Source: Pseudomonadota bacterium (GTDB lineage Bacteria > Pseudomonadota > Alphaproteobacteria > Ferrovibrionales > Ferrovibrionaceae). From it: a stretch of DNA of 57,905 bases. The notes under the pieces are model-generated. The model had not been told where the DNA came from. It saw only the letters and a list, made by a program, of their open reading frames with translations, and searched no databases. Made by a program: the position numbers and the translations under genes. Of the stretch, positions 49,458-57,905 are shown one piece after another. Each line of letters starts with the position of its first letter. Position 1 is the stretch's first letter. The stretch spans positions 1 to 57,905 of the forward strand of contig JAEYTW010000741.1 in NCBI GenBank assembly GCA_023433835.1, read 5' to 3'.

Positions 49458-50429
49458 CTAGCTCACGATCTCGCCGCGATCGCAGGCGACGACGTAGCTG
49501 GCGCCCCGCATTTGGATCGCTTTGACCCGGCCGTAGCCTGGGATCGTGTCGCCGACGGCGACTTGACGAAGGTCGCCGTCGGGCCCTTTGGAAATCCAGG
49601 CCCTGTTGCCTGCAACAGCGCGCAGCACCTGCCGCGCACCGGCTGACGGAGCCTTGCCCGCGTCCGGTGCCGGCGGAATCGGTTGCGCGCTGATCGGTTT
49701 GGTCAGCGCCGCCGGCGCTGCCGGTGTGGGTGCGGGCGCCGGCGCAAATACCGAGGTCGACTCAGTCGGGGGCACCAGATTGCGCGGCGTCGACGCTGCC
49801 GGCGGTGCCAAGGCGGCGACGGTGACACCGATAGGGCTCGGTGCGGCCGCCGCGGTCTGTACAGGAGAAGATGGCTGCGCGAAGGAAACCAAACTCGTGG
49901 CTTGGCTTTGCGACGCCGGGGGGATTACGGCACTGACCGCGGCGCCGATCGGCGTCGGTGGCGGCAATGCGCCGGCGGAGACGATGGGAACCGGTTGCGA
50001 TGCCGACGTCGCCAACGCATCAGGCGCATTCGACACGATGGCGTTGGACCGGGCCTCAAACTTCGCCATTCGGGTTTCGAGAAGTGCGATGCGGCCGGTC
50101 GACGCGTCGACCAACTGCCACAAGCGGCGCAGCTGGTCGGCAACCTGCAGGCTGATATCTGGATAGGCACCCGCCACGGGCGAGGGGGCGGCCGTGGCGG
50201 GTGCCACTGGCGACGGTAGGCCGCCAGACCACAAAACGCAGGACATCGCGATCGCCGCAAAACCGCAGATGATCGGTCGAGGGTCGCGGACCATCACCAG
50301 CCGGATTTCGGCCGCAAAAATGCGAGCCGTCCGCCTGGTTCCGGTCCACATCCAATAGGGTCCGGCCGCGCCGGTGCTGCGCCGGAGCTTCCCGGTTCCG
50401 CCGGGTGGCGACGTCGTCATGCCCGTCAT
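49458..50429 (-). CDS. First gene of pil operon: bitopic pilus-biogenesis protein
   Basis: 323 residues from ATG 50429, which has GAGGGGG upstream; the open frame beyond it is a shadow. A cytoplasmic N-terminus and membrane segment at about 53-68 (IICGFAAIAMSCVLW) are followed by a coiled-coil-prone stretch with LWQLVDASTGRIALLETRMA and a long Pro/Ala/Thr-rich linker. The small C-terminal beta domain has AVAGNRAWISKGPDGDLRQV and GDTIPGYGRVKAIQMRGASY, which resembles PilP/TraP/IcmG-type C-terminal modules. It probably bridges the periplasm to the secretin. Confidence 0.65.
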   Translation of the reverse strand: MTGMTTSPPGGTGKLRRSTGAAGPYWMWTGTRRTARIFAAEIRLVMVRDPRPIICGFAAIAMSCVLWSGGLPSPVAPATAAPSPVAGAYPDISLQVADQLRRLWQLVDASTGRIALLETRMAKFEARSNAIVSNAPDALATSASQPVPIVSAGALPPPTPIGAAVSAVIPPASQSQATSLVSFAQPSSPVQTAAAAPSPIGVTVAALAPPAASTPRNLVPPTESTSVFAPAPAPTPAAPAALTKPISAQPIPPAPDAGKAPSAGARQVLRAVAGNRAWISKGPDGDLRQVAVGDTIPGYGRVKAIQMRGASYVVACDRGEIVS

Positions 50430-50526
50430 GGATATCCCCCTCGTGATCGCGTGATCGAGATACTTTTTGCTATCGATCGACGGCCAGACTAACGTCCGAG
50501 TACCAAGTCGGCAAGAGATACGGGGC

Positions 50527-51552
50527 ATGAGTGAGGGGATGGGTGGTTCACCGGTGACCACCGGTGATGTTGACGAGCCGGGGCGGCGCCGGCGCCGGGG
50601 CCAGCAGCCCGGCAATGATTCCGCAGGGACGGATGGTGCGCGGAGCACAAAGCGGGGTGCTGCGGCCGACAACGTCGCGCCCTCGACAAAGCGGATGCGT
50701 GAAAAGCGTGCCATCCAGCGCGCAGCAGGGATTGAGCGGGCCGAGTACCTGGTCACCCCGGCCGAGCGTGTTGCGCTCGACATGGCACTCCAGCAATTTC
50801 GACAACCGCCGGAATCCACCGCCGCCCGTGGGAATGCTCCCGAAGCGGAAGCGACCGCTGCGGCCGAGGTCGCGCGACTCAGAATTGCAAATGACGAAAC
50901 TGCCCTACGGGAGGAGGCCGGCGTCCCAGCACGCCCCATCGCCGGCGTATCTCGTCTAATCCCGCGGTCAACCGAGGCGCGCCAGGCGTGGTTGATGCTG
51001 TTCGTATGCATTGCTGCTTTGGCCGGTGTCTTTGGATCCGCGGTGTCAAGTGCGGGTCCTGCTGCCCTATTTCTCGCCTGGATCTTCTACGGCCAGATGT
51101 CTGCCTCGGCGCCTGGTCGTGTCGGCGGGAGCCTGTTCATGCTGGGCCTGGCCCTCGCTGTCTATACGCTAGGCATGCTGTCCGTGCGTGGCGATGCCGC
51201 CCAGGCCCCGATCGACGACTGGCGGACAACAGGCCTATCCTTGCTGTGGAGCGAGCCGGGGGCGTTCAATAGCGCCGCGGGTCGCCATAATGGCGAGGGA
51301 ACTGCCGATGAAGCTCGCCTTCTCATGCTGGGAGGGCAGCTGGCCGAAATCTCGTCGCTGGTAGGCGCGGATATTCGGCCGGACCGAATAGCGCGCCTCA
51401 TCATGCTCGACAAAGCGGTGTCGCTAGAGGACTTGGCCGGGTGGGCCGGGACGAACGTCGATCGCATCGTGGCGCTGAACCCGACGGCGGAACAAACCGT
51501 CCCCGCAGGCGCCGTTGTCGCCATCCCTTTCATATCGAGCAGCAGGAGGTAG
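50527..51552 (+). CDS. Membrane protein with LysM-like C-terminus
   Basis: 341 residues from ATG 50527. The N-terminus is Arg-rich and disordered (GRRRRRGQQP); a helical region spans about 65-150. Three membrane segments lie at about 157-230 (WLMLFVCIAALAGVFGSAV, AALFLAWIFYG, LFMLGLALAVYTLGML). The periplasmic end contains VSLEDLAGWAGTNVDRIVAL then PAGAVVAIPF, the shape of a LysM peptidoglycan-binding motif. It is divergent from the pil operon with a 97-bp gap; the function may be tied to pilus anchoring, but that is inference. Confidence 0.6.
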   Translation: MSEGMGGSPVTTGDVDEPGRRRRRGQQPGNDSAGTDGARSTKRGAAADNVAPSTKRMREKRAIQRAAGIERAEYLVTPAERVALDMALQQFRQPPESTAARGNAPEAEATAAAEVARLRIANDETALREEAGVPARPIAGVSRLIPRSTEARQAWLMLFVCIAALAGVFGSAVSSAGPAALFLAWIFYGQMSASAPGRVGGSLFMLGLALAVYTLGMLSVRGDAAQAPIDDWRTTGLSLLWSEPGAFNSAAGRHNGEGTADEARLLMLGGQLAEISSLVGADIRPDRIARLIMLDKAVSLEDLAGWAGTNVDRIVALNPTAEQTVPAGAVVAIPFISSSRR

Positions 51553-51554
51553 AG

Positions 51555-52016
51555 ATGTCCCGGAAGCAGCACGCATTCAATGTGCACGTGGCGCGTAAAG
51601 TTCAGGAGCGACGGCGTGTCATGGGATTATCCCAGCGCCAGCTGGCGGACGCCATCGGCGTTACTTTCCAGCAGGTTCAGAAATATGAGAACGGTTCGAA
51701 CCGTATGGACGCGGCGCGGCTGGTCATGGTGGCGGCCGCGCTCGCAGTTCCGCCGCAGTGGTTTTTCGAAGGTTATGATGCTGACGGCACCGCCGCGGCC
51801 GTGCTGCAGCAATTCGATGAAGACAATCTGTTCGAGCACCGCGAGGCGCTGACATTGGTCCGAGCCTTTCGCCGCGTCGGGAGCCAGGACCTGCGCGACC
51901 GTATCGTCCACCTCGCTGCCGCGGTTGCAGATTCAGAGAGCGGTCATGACCATTTCCAGATCATACGCGCGGCGGAATCGAGCTCGATGAGCCTCCCGGC
52001 CGAGGCGGCCGAATAG
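51555..52016 (+). CDS. XRE-family transcriptional regulator (alphaproteobacterial type)
   Basis: 153 residues from ATG 51555, preceded by GGAGGTAGAG. The helix-turn-helix is VARKVQERRRVMGLSQRQLA, then DAIGVTFQQVQKYENGSNRM. The C-terminal helical part has EALTLVRAFRRVGSQDLRDR. The motif GVTFQQVQKYE and the C-terminal layout match a large alphaproteobacterial family of XRE regulators (similar to SinR/PraR-like). It lies 2 bp after the LysM-like gene and could regulate the divergent pil operon. Confidence 0.85.
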   Translation: MSRKQHAFNVHVARKVQERRRVMGLSQRQLADAIGVTFQQVQKYENGSNRMDAARLVMVAAALAVPPQWFFEGYDADGTAAAVLQQFDEDNLFEHREALTLVRAFRRVGSQDLRDRIVHLAAAVADSESGHDHFQIIRAAESSSMSLPAEAAE

Positions 52017-52018
52017 GC

Positions 52019-52723
52019 TCATCCGAGGCAAGCCTCAAGAGCCTGCCGGATTAGATCGAGCGCCGATCGATCGGGTGCATCTGATCCAAGGCGCAGTCGG
52101 CCGACTTGCCTCGGCGCCCGGCCGAGGATATCGAGCGCATCAGCAACGCCGCGGTCGGTTGCCAACCAGACCAAACGCGTGGCGGCTTGCTTAGGGCCGG
52201 CGTAGAGGTCGGCCAACATCCCGGCCAGGTCCGCCCGTGCCCTCGCCCTATCGTCTGGTTCCCGACCGCCTTGGCTCGCCCAGGACGGCCGGCAGAAGCT
52301 GTCAGCCAGGAATTGCAGGGCTGCATCTGCCTGCTTCACGACGCTGTCGGCAGCCGCCGCAGCTGATCGCGCGCCAGGTGCTACGGCTTTTGAGCGTGCG
52401 ACATCCGCCGCTTCTCGGCGGCGGACACGGGTGCGTTCGACAAGGGCCACGATCTCGGCGTCATCGGCCGCAAAGGCCGTCAGGATAGCGGCCAGGGGTG
52501 CAAGAAGCTCTGCAGGGGTGTCTGGAGGCAGCAGCAAGGGGCCCAGAACCTGCTGATCAGCCGCGGCGTCGTGGAGTTGATCCAGCACAGTTGCGGCGGC
52601 CTGCAGCGCCCCCTTCAGCCCTGCGAGGTGCTCCGCATCCTTTGCCGCATATGCATCGCGGCGGCGCTGCAGCCCAGCACGGCGCAGTCTGAATAGCTCG
52701 GACTGGCCGTCCAGATCAGCCAC
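52019..52723 (-). CDS. Unknown helical protein next to topoisomerase
   Basis: 234 residues, Ala/Leu/Arg/Asp-rich and nearly all helical, with FRLRRAGLQRRRDAYAAKDA, DDAEIVALVERTRVRRREAA and LADLYAGPKQAATRLVWLAT. No signal peptide, membrane segment or known motif. Its start overlaps the topoisomerase stop by 8 bp, so it is co-translated with it. It may be an accessory of plasmid DNA processing; this is inferred from position only. Confidence 0.6.
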   Translation of the reverse strand: MADLDGQSELFRLRRAGLQRRRDAYAAKDAEHLAGLKGALQAAATVLDQLHDAAADQQVLGPLLLPPDTPAELLAPLAAILTAFAADDAEIVALVERTRVRRREAADVARSKAVAPGARSAAAAADSVVKQADAALQFLADSFCRPSWASQGGREPDDRARARADLAGMLADLYAGPKQAATRLVWLATDRGVADALDILGRAPRQVGRLRLGSDAPDRSALDLIRQALEACLG

Positions 52724-55097
52724 GTCGACGGCCCCTCCCAGAAGACGGCCCGCTGCGTTTCGCCCCCGAGCCGGATGCCTTCGGGGCCAACTTCGCGATT
52801 TCCGCCGAGAGCACCTGCGCCGACGTCAACGCCTCGTCAGGCAGCGTCACGCCGGCGGCCGCGGCGAGGGATTTGGCATAGGCGATTTGCTTTTCGCTTG
52901 GTGCAGCGGCTGCCCAGATTTCGCGGGCTCGGGACATATGCTCGTCGATCCAGGCCCCGAGGTCGGCACGAGACGCCAGCGCCGTATCCGGTATGGGCAA
53001 TCCTATCGCTCGCGAGACCGATTCGGCTGTCTTTCGCTGGTCGACAGTCACCTGGCCGGCGGTCGCCGCAGCCGCGGCAGCCTCCGGGCCAAATGCAGAT
53101 GGATCTAGCATCGGCGCCGCTGCGAACCTCGTCCTGATTTTGTTGATCCAGGATTCGACTTTACCGACGTAGCCGTCGATCGTCTGTTTCCCTGTCCGCA
53201 CCGCTCGCGCCTCGAGCTCGATCACAGCTGACAGAACCGGGTCTACCAGCTCCGGTGCATGCTGCTCGAACGCTTCGACTTGCGTCAGTCCGATCGTGGT
53301 GATGTCGATCCGCCCTTTTTTGTCGGAACTAATCATGTGGGTTTCGATCAGTTCGGTCACAAGCCCGGGCTGTGATGCCTGGGTGCCTATGCCGCCGACT
53401 TCGGCCAGCACCCTGGCTGAGCGTTGATCGGTGGCCTGTAGCTCGCGGTGCACGCTGCTCATCGCCTCGATCAGCGTTGCTGCGGTATACGGCTTCGGGG
53501 GTTCAGTCTTGCCTTCCTTGATGGTGGCAGAAGTCGTGTGCGCGCGTCCGCCGGCGGCGGCGAAGCCCGCGAGTTGAGCCTGCCGATCTCCAACGTCTTG
53601 CTCCACCTGGTCGTCATCGCCGACAAGCGATGACGCTGCGGCAGTCCAGCCGGCATCCTTGATCAGTTCAGTCCGCGCACGGAAAACCCGTTCGATCCCG
53701 TCGACGATGATCGGCACCTCGATCAGGATCTCGTCGTAGACTTGGTCGGGCCAGAACTGCAGCAGGTAGCGCTCCGCTGCTTCTCTAAACACGTCCCGCT
53801 CAAGCGGCCCTGCCTCGCGCAGGCGTTCGGCGTAATTGCCGGCCGACTTCGGGTTCGGCACGATTGCGTCATGGGATGCTTTGGCCAGATCCGCGTCGCT
53901 GAATGTTTGTCCCTTGCCACGGCGAATGACCGGCAGACCAGATGGCACGAGCCGAGCTAGCCCTTCAACATCCTTCAGAGCTGCAAGGACCTGCGGTACA
54001 TGCTCGATCGCACTTTCAGCCAGGCAGGTGCCTGAGCTTCGGGGATAGGTGAGGATCCCGAGCGGGCTATAGCAATTGTTCCTGGCAGTCTCTGCTTGAG
54101 CCAGCGACACCCGAGAGCGGCGTGTGATCGCCGCGACAAGTGCTGATCCCGAGAACAGCTTGGGTGGAGGTCTTCTTTTTTCCGTCCTCGATATGCGGGC
54201 ATGCCCTTCCCAGTTTGCAGCCGCATGTCTCACCTTCTCGGCGAGTTCAGCATTGAAAATTCTCAAGTCACCGCTCGGCGCGTGCTCAACGAGGATGGCT
54301 CCCGAGGTGGCGCCGCCGGCCGCAATCACCATCTGAACCGTGAAGAATTTTTGCGGTCGGAAATCTCTGATTTCCCGATGTCGACGGGCAACCAGCCATT
54401 GCACGACACATTTGACGCGACCGACGCGAAACGTGATGCCCCGCATGGCGGACGGAACGAACGTCTGCTGCGCGGCGGCAGACAGCAACATGCCGATCTT
54501 CCAATCCGCCTCCGCGCGCGCTCGAGCAGCAAGCGCCCGCGGCCTCGTCTTGTCCCCGGCAACCGGATTGCGGACTGCTGTCGCGATAGACTTCGGATCG
54601 ACGGCGACGAAGACGGCCCTCTGGACCGGTCCTTTGAACTGAAGGTGTTCAACGAGGTCCCAGCCGATCGCCTCGCCCTCGTCGTCATCATCGGTGGCGA
54701 TGATGATGCTGTCGGCGCGCTTCACGAGGTCCTTGAGCACGCCGAACTGCCGCCTGGCATTCGCTTCGGTACGAGGTTTGGCCACGAGGCGCCTGCCAAA
54801 GACCGCGTCGGTAAATTGAGCCAACGCGTCAGCGCTTCGCCAGTGCAGATATTCCAATGCAGCCCGGTCTGCGGCGACTGTTTTGGCCGCTGGCACGTCC
54901 GCCAGGTAGGTGGCTGGCGGTGGCAGTTCGAGCATGTGGCCGTATGCCCAGGTCACGACCAGGCCGGCGGGACAAGATATCGATCCCTGCCGCCGCTCGG
55001 ACCTTGCGCGCATCGCGGGCACGCCAAGGCCGATCGCCCCGATCTCGCCGGCGTCCGGCTTCTCGAAAAGGACCAAGGTTGGTATACGATCGGCCAT
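52716..55097 (-). CDS. Topoisomerase III-like type IA DNA topoisomerase
   Basis: 793 residues. TOPRIM signature: Glu in VLFEKPDAG (E12) and the acidic TDDDDEGEAIGWD (135-147). The catalytic Tyr is Y351 in GILTYPRSSGTCLA. A C-terminal extension past about 650 lacks the Cys4 zinc fingers of chromosomal TopA and ends in a basic GSGAKRSGPSSGRGRRRG tail. Plasmid topoisomerase III proteins (TraE of IncP, for example) help resolve conjugative intermediates. It is preceded, 12 bp upstream, by the giant DUF5710-like gene. Confidence 0.9.
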   Translation of the reverse strand: MADRIPTLVLFEKPDAGEIGAIGLGVPAMRARSERRQGSISCPAGLVVTWAYGHMLELPPPATYLADVPAAKTVAADRAALEYLHWRSADALAQFTDAVFGRRLVAKPRTEANARRQFGVLKDLVKRADSIIIATDDDDEGEAIGWDLVEHLQFKGPVQRAVFVAVDPKSIATAVRNPVAGDKTRPRALAARARAEADWKIGMLLSAAAQQTFVPSAMRGITFRVGRVKCVVQWLVARRHREIRDFRPQKFFTVQMVIAAGGATSGAILVEHAPSGDLRIFNAELAEKVRHAAANWEGHARISRTEKRRPPPKLFSGSALVAAITRRSRVSLAQAETARNNCYSPLGILTYPRSSGTCLAESAIEHVPQVLAALKDVEGLARLVPSGLPVIRRGKGQTFSDADLAKASHDAIVPNPKSAGNYAERLREAGPLERDVFREAAERYLLQFWPDQVYDEILIEVPIIVDGIERVFRARTELIKDAGWTAAASSLVGDDDQVEQDVGDRQAQLAGFAAAGGRAHTTSATIKEGKTEPPKPYTAATLIEAMSSVHRELQATDQRSARVLAEVGGIGTQASQPGLVTELIETHMISSDKKGRIDITTIGLTQVEAFEQHAPELVDPVLSAVIELEARAVRTGKQTIDGYVGKVESWINKIRTRFAAAPMLDPSAFGPEAAAAAATAGQVTVDQRKTAESVSRAIGLPIPDTALASRADLGAWIDEHMSRAREIWAAAAPSEKQIAYAKSLAAAAGVTLPDEALTSAQVLSAEIAKLAPKASGSGAKRSGPSSGRGRRRG

Positions 55098-55109
55098 TTT
55101 CTGGACCTA

Positions 55110-57905
55110 TCAACGAGAGAAGTCGGAACCCTTGTCCCGGCCCTTGCCGGCCGGATCCTGGATCATGCCGCGCTGCTTGCGCTGCTCTTCCAGCACCTCG
55201 AGACCGTTCCAAATTCTCTGGGCAGCATCGGGGTTAGAATCGCGCTGATCGACCATCGCCTGCAGCGTCTCGGCGTACATCGTTTGGATGTCGCGATCCG
55301 ACCGCTGAGATAGGGCCTGGCTTGTTTTGAGCTTTTCGTCGTCGGTGATGCTCAGTGCGCCGATCGGCATTTTCTCGGCTGCCTTCGAGATCTCGACCTG
55401 GGCTGAAATGACTCTTGCCACGTCGGCCGAGGTGGGCAGGCGATCTTGCGTCAGCGGTAGCGGCTTGGCGTCGATCACCGCCAACGGCCCGATCGGCCGC
55501 CGGTCTTCGCGGACGGCAAAGACGACGAGGCCCCGACCTTCACGAGCGGGAACAACGTTCCCAACCCACTTGCTCTTTCCCGAACCGTCGCGCTCGCTGG
55601 TGTCGTAGACGAAGTAGTTGCCCGCCTTTTCGCGATGCGGCAGGACTCGGAAGCGATCGGTGCTCGCGGGCGGCGCCTGGTTGGCCTGCTCGTGGCTTTC
55701 TTTGGTCGGGCCGACGGCGATCTCCGGGGCTCGGGGTGATGCCGCACGGCCGGCACTGGTTGCCTGGGCGGCAATCAGCTGCCGGCGGAATCCGGAGGGA
55801 CCGTCCGCCATGTCGAACGGACGGTTCTCGAGCGCCTGCAGCGGACTTGCGCCGAGGCTTGCCGGAATGTGCATGTAGTGCTTGTCGCCCCCCTTGGAGT
55901 CGGGGTCGAGATAGGCAACGGTCGCCGGCGCCATCTTCTTCTTGCCGTCGCTGGTCTCGATCTGCGCGAGGGTATTGCGGTCGACCACCGCATAGTGCCC
56001 CGGCTTGCCGCGCATCTCTTGGGCGACGAACCGTTCCTGACGCAATTCGTTTGCCACGGCGCGCTGGCCGACCCTGTCGAGAGCCTTGGCGGCCAACTCG
56101 ACCGCTATAGGTTCGCGCGGGTCGATGATCGCATTGTTGATGGCGGCGAGCGGCCCATGCCCCCGGCTCAACTTCCCGTCCGTGAGCCCAACGGCCCCCA
56201 GCTGCCACTGTCCCTCCCGTCCGGCGGCCTGGTTGACGAAAGCGACCAGCGTAGGTTTCCCCTTATCGTCGAGAACGGACTGGTCGAAAATGCGATACGC
56301 CTGCTTGTTGTCGGGGCCGTCGATGCTGAAGCGCCGGGTGGAATCCAGGCTCGCCAGCTCAGCGGTCTCCGTCAGCGCATTGGGGTTTGTCGTCATCGCC
56401 CAAACTTTGGCCCGGGTGTCGAACTTTGCCCCCATCTCGCGTAGCTCGGCCGTGAAAGACCTGGTCTCGCCGGCGATGACGAACTCGCGGCGCATCCGGG
56501 TTTCTCCCGCCGGCGCGTAGGGATCTTGCACCTCTCGCTGCGTCACCGTGAGCTTGCCGCCGGCGATTGCTTCTTCAATCTTCGCTGCGGTGGCCAGCAG
56601 GCCCTGCTGGCGCTCATCCTCGATGTCAGGCTGGTTGTCGATCGTCGGGGCCGGCCTGGCCGCTGACTGCTCGGCTTTGTGTTGCCTTGACGCATCTGCG
56701 GCCGGCAAAGCGACGCCCTCGGTCAAAACTTTCGGATCAGTTTGGCGGGCATCGGACATGACATTCGAGGCAATGCCTTGCGCAAGCCGCGCAGCTTTTT
56801 CCGTCGCATAGGCGGCCGCTTCCTGCGCGGCCTGATCTTTCATATCGGGTGTGAGCCAACGGCCGGCCTGGGCCCGGACCTGGTCCGGCGCGCCGGGCGG
56901 CAAAAACCACTGGCCGGCGCCCGCGTCGAATTTCACGCCAGGAAGTTCGGCTTTTGCCTCATCCTTCAGCGAGATCGGAACGTGCAGGTAGAATCGACCA
57001 GCCTTCTCAAGGGCTGCGGCGGCTTCCGCTGCCTTTCCTCGCTCGGACTGGGCCCCGTACCGAGCCTCAAGGTTCACAGCGTTTGGGTGGTCGCGATCGA
57101 CCCGCCAGCCATGGTTGTAGGAGAGCCCGTCGAATTCCGGTGCCGCCGCGGCGCGCGCTTCTTTTGAGGCTCGCGCCTCGGCCACCGTGAACCCGGGCAG
57201 TTCGATCATTTCCTTCATGGCTTTCCCTCTCAGGTCCAGTTCGCCAGCAGCTTCGAGCGCGGCCGCCGTCCGCGTACTATCGTAATTGTAGTTTTGATCG
57301 ACAAGTTTTTCGCCTATATCGGCGAAGATCGCTTGCGCTGCCACCAAACGCCGATGATCTGGTACGAGCTCGGCCAGTCGCATTTCGAGCTCAGCAATCC
57401 GACGCTGCAGCGCCTCCAGTTCGAGATCGCGCGACGCCCCGATCGCAGCCTGCTCTTGGCGTCCGTGACCCTGATCGGCAAGCTTCGGCCCGATAGCCGC
57501 TTGGATGCCTGATGTCGGGTCCGCGTCGAACGCCCAGGCCTGCAGGGGCCGCTGCCAGCGGCCTCCCAGGGCGCGAAGCGCTTCCCGGTGGGCATAGGTA
57601 TTGCCTCGCACATGCCACGCCTCGAACGGCCCATCGGCGCCGAGCACCTGATGGCGATCGACCCGCAGACCAGCGCGGTCGAGCACCGAGATCGACCCTG
57701 ACCCTCGAGTATCGCCCACAGGATCAACCGCGTGACCTGAATTGGCCAATGGCCGCTCGGGGACCGCTTCGGTCTGCCTCGCCGTCGACAGCGAGTCGAC
57801 CGCAGTCGCGAGGCCGCGATCGCCCGTGAAGCCTGCCTGCTGTCCGGCCGGGCGATCACCGAGGTCACCCGGGAGCCCGGGAGACCGGCCGGGGCCCGGC
57901 CGGGG
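55110..57905 (-). CDS. Very large DUF5710-like protein, N-terminus beyond window
   Basis: At least 930 residues; the frame remains open to the window end, so the true start is outside (a TTG at 57749 is not convincing). Three copies of a G-x-[KR]-[FW]-x(5,6)-W module are seen: LRALGGRWQRPLQAWAFD, then LPGVKFDAGAGQWFLPPG, then LREMGAKFDTRAKVWAMTT. The middle one, in YLHVPISLKDEAK context, matches DUF5710. Other parts are helical with a C-terminal coil. Such modules occur in plasmid primase/helicase-like and transfer proteins; the function here is unknown. The gene ends 12 bp before the topoisomerase. Confidence 0.65.
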   Translation of the reverse strand, partial: PRPGPGRSPGLPGDLGDRPAGQQAGFTGDRGLATAVDSLSTARQTEAVPERPLANSGHAVDPVGDTRGSGSISVLDRAGLRVDRHQVLGADGPFEAWHVRGNTYAHREALRALGGRWQRPLQAWAFDADPTSGIQAAIGPKLADQGHGRQEQAAIGASRDLELEALQRRIAELEMRLAELVPDHRRLVAAQAIFADIGEKLVDQNYNYDSTRTAAALEAAGELDLRGKAMKEMIELPGFTVAEARASKEARAAAAPEFDGLSYNHGWRVDRDHPNAVNLEARYGAQSERGKAAEAAAALEKAGRFYLHVPISLKDEAKAELPGVKFDAGAGQWFLPPGAPDQVRAQAGRWLTPDMKDQAAQEAAAYATEKAARLAQGIASNVMSDARQTDPKVLTEGVALPAADASRQHKAEQSAARPAPTIDNQPDIEDERQQGLLATAAKIEEAIAGGKLTVTQREVQDPYAPAGETRMRREFVIAGETRSFTAELREMGAKFDTRAKVWAMTTNPNALTETAELASLDSTRRFSIDGPDNKQAYRIFDQSVLDDKGKPTLVAFVNQAAGREGQWQLGAVGLTDGKLSRGHGPLAAINNAIIDPREPIAVELAAKALDRVGQRAVANELRQERFVAQEMRGKPGHYAVVDRNTLAQIETSDGKKKMAPATVAYLDPDSKGGDKHYMHIPASLGASPLQALENRPFDMADGPSGFRRQLIAAQATSAGRAASPRAPEIAVGPTKESHEQANQAPPASTDRFRVLPHREKAGNYFVYDTSERDGSGKSKWVGNVVPAREGRGLVVFAVREDRRPIGPLAVIDAKPLPLTQDRLPTSADVARVISAQVEISKAAEKMPIGALSITDDEKLKTSQALSQRSDRDIQTMYAETLQAMVDQRDSNPDAAQRIWNGLEVLEEQRKQRGMIQDPAGKGRDKGSDFSR

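Noticed and set aside
57747..57749. TTG start for the giant right-end protein
   Set aside because: The frame is open up to the window end with protein-like composition, so the true start lies outside.
1..57905. CRISPR arrays, insertion sequences, rRNA or tRNA genes
   Set aside because: No regular spacer-repeat arrays, transposase motifs or RNA gene sequences were seen on either strand.

Overview
The window is a GC-rich stretch of an alphaproteobacterial conjugative element, most likely a large plasmid, although an integrative conjugative element cannot be excluded. An alphaproteobacterial host is suggested by a perfect GTTC-N7-GTTC LexA box in front of umuDC, a MucR-family regulator and the overall base composition. 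No replication or partition genes, rRNA, tRNA, insertion sequences or CRISPR arrays were seen.

Left part (1-20 kb): mating-pair formation and DNA processing. A leftward operon encodes VirB2-, VirB3-, VirB4-, VirB7-, VirB8-, VirB9- and (cut by the window edge) VirB10-like type IV secretion proteins. A rightward operon (10.66-16.96 kb) encodes VirB6, three consecutive secreted VirB5-like proteins and a proline-rich membrane protein. It converges on a VirB1-like lytic transglycosylase. Two relaxases are present: a MobA/MobL-type protein and a VirD2-like protein preceded by a MobC/NikA-like accessory protein, with a probable oriT region in front of the latter. VirB11 and VirD4 homologues are not in the window.

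Middle part (20-36 kb): accessory genes. These include a possible OB-fold protein with a W-rich motif, an exported TPR protein followed by a PAS histidine kinase and a single-domain response regulator, a SprT-like protease, MucR, umuDC, a secreted two-repeat GWWW protein with a clear terminator, a Nuc-type phospholipase D nuclease, a decayed LigD-type ligase fragment and several small genes of unknown function.

Right part (36-50.5 kb): a complete-looking leftward thin-pilus operon (pilL-N-O-P-Q-R-S, a PilT/TraJ-like ATPase, pilM, pilV) resembling the IncI1/R64 type IVb pilus. It ends in a shufflon. Three copies of an 18-bp site (TAAACCGCTTTATTGCGA) lie in the 3' end of pilV and at two silent cassettes, and all three are in frame to swap the C-terminus of the PilV tip protein. 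The adjacent recombinase gene sits where rci is found in R64, but its product has the catalytic spacing and C-terminal sequence style of phage P1 Cre. This is the most striking system in the window: a phase-variable recipient-recognition pilus in an alphaproteobacterial element, apparently driven by a Cre-like enzyme.

Far right (50.5-57.9 kb): a membrane/LysM-like protein, an XRE regulator, an unknown protein, a plasmid-type topoisomerase III and a very large DUF5710-like protein that runs off the window. A palindromic element with core TGTAATTACA occurs at four promoters: mobL, the virB6 operon, virB1/mobC and the recombinase. A shared regulator of conjugation and pilus switching is therefore likely.
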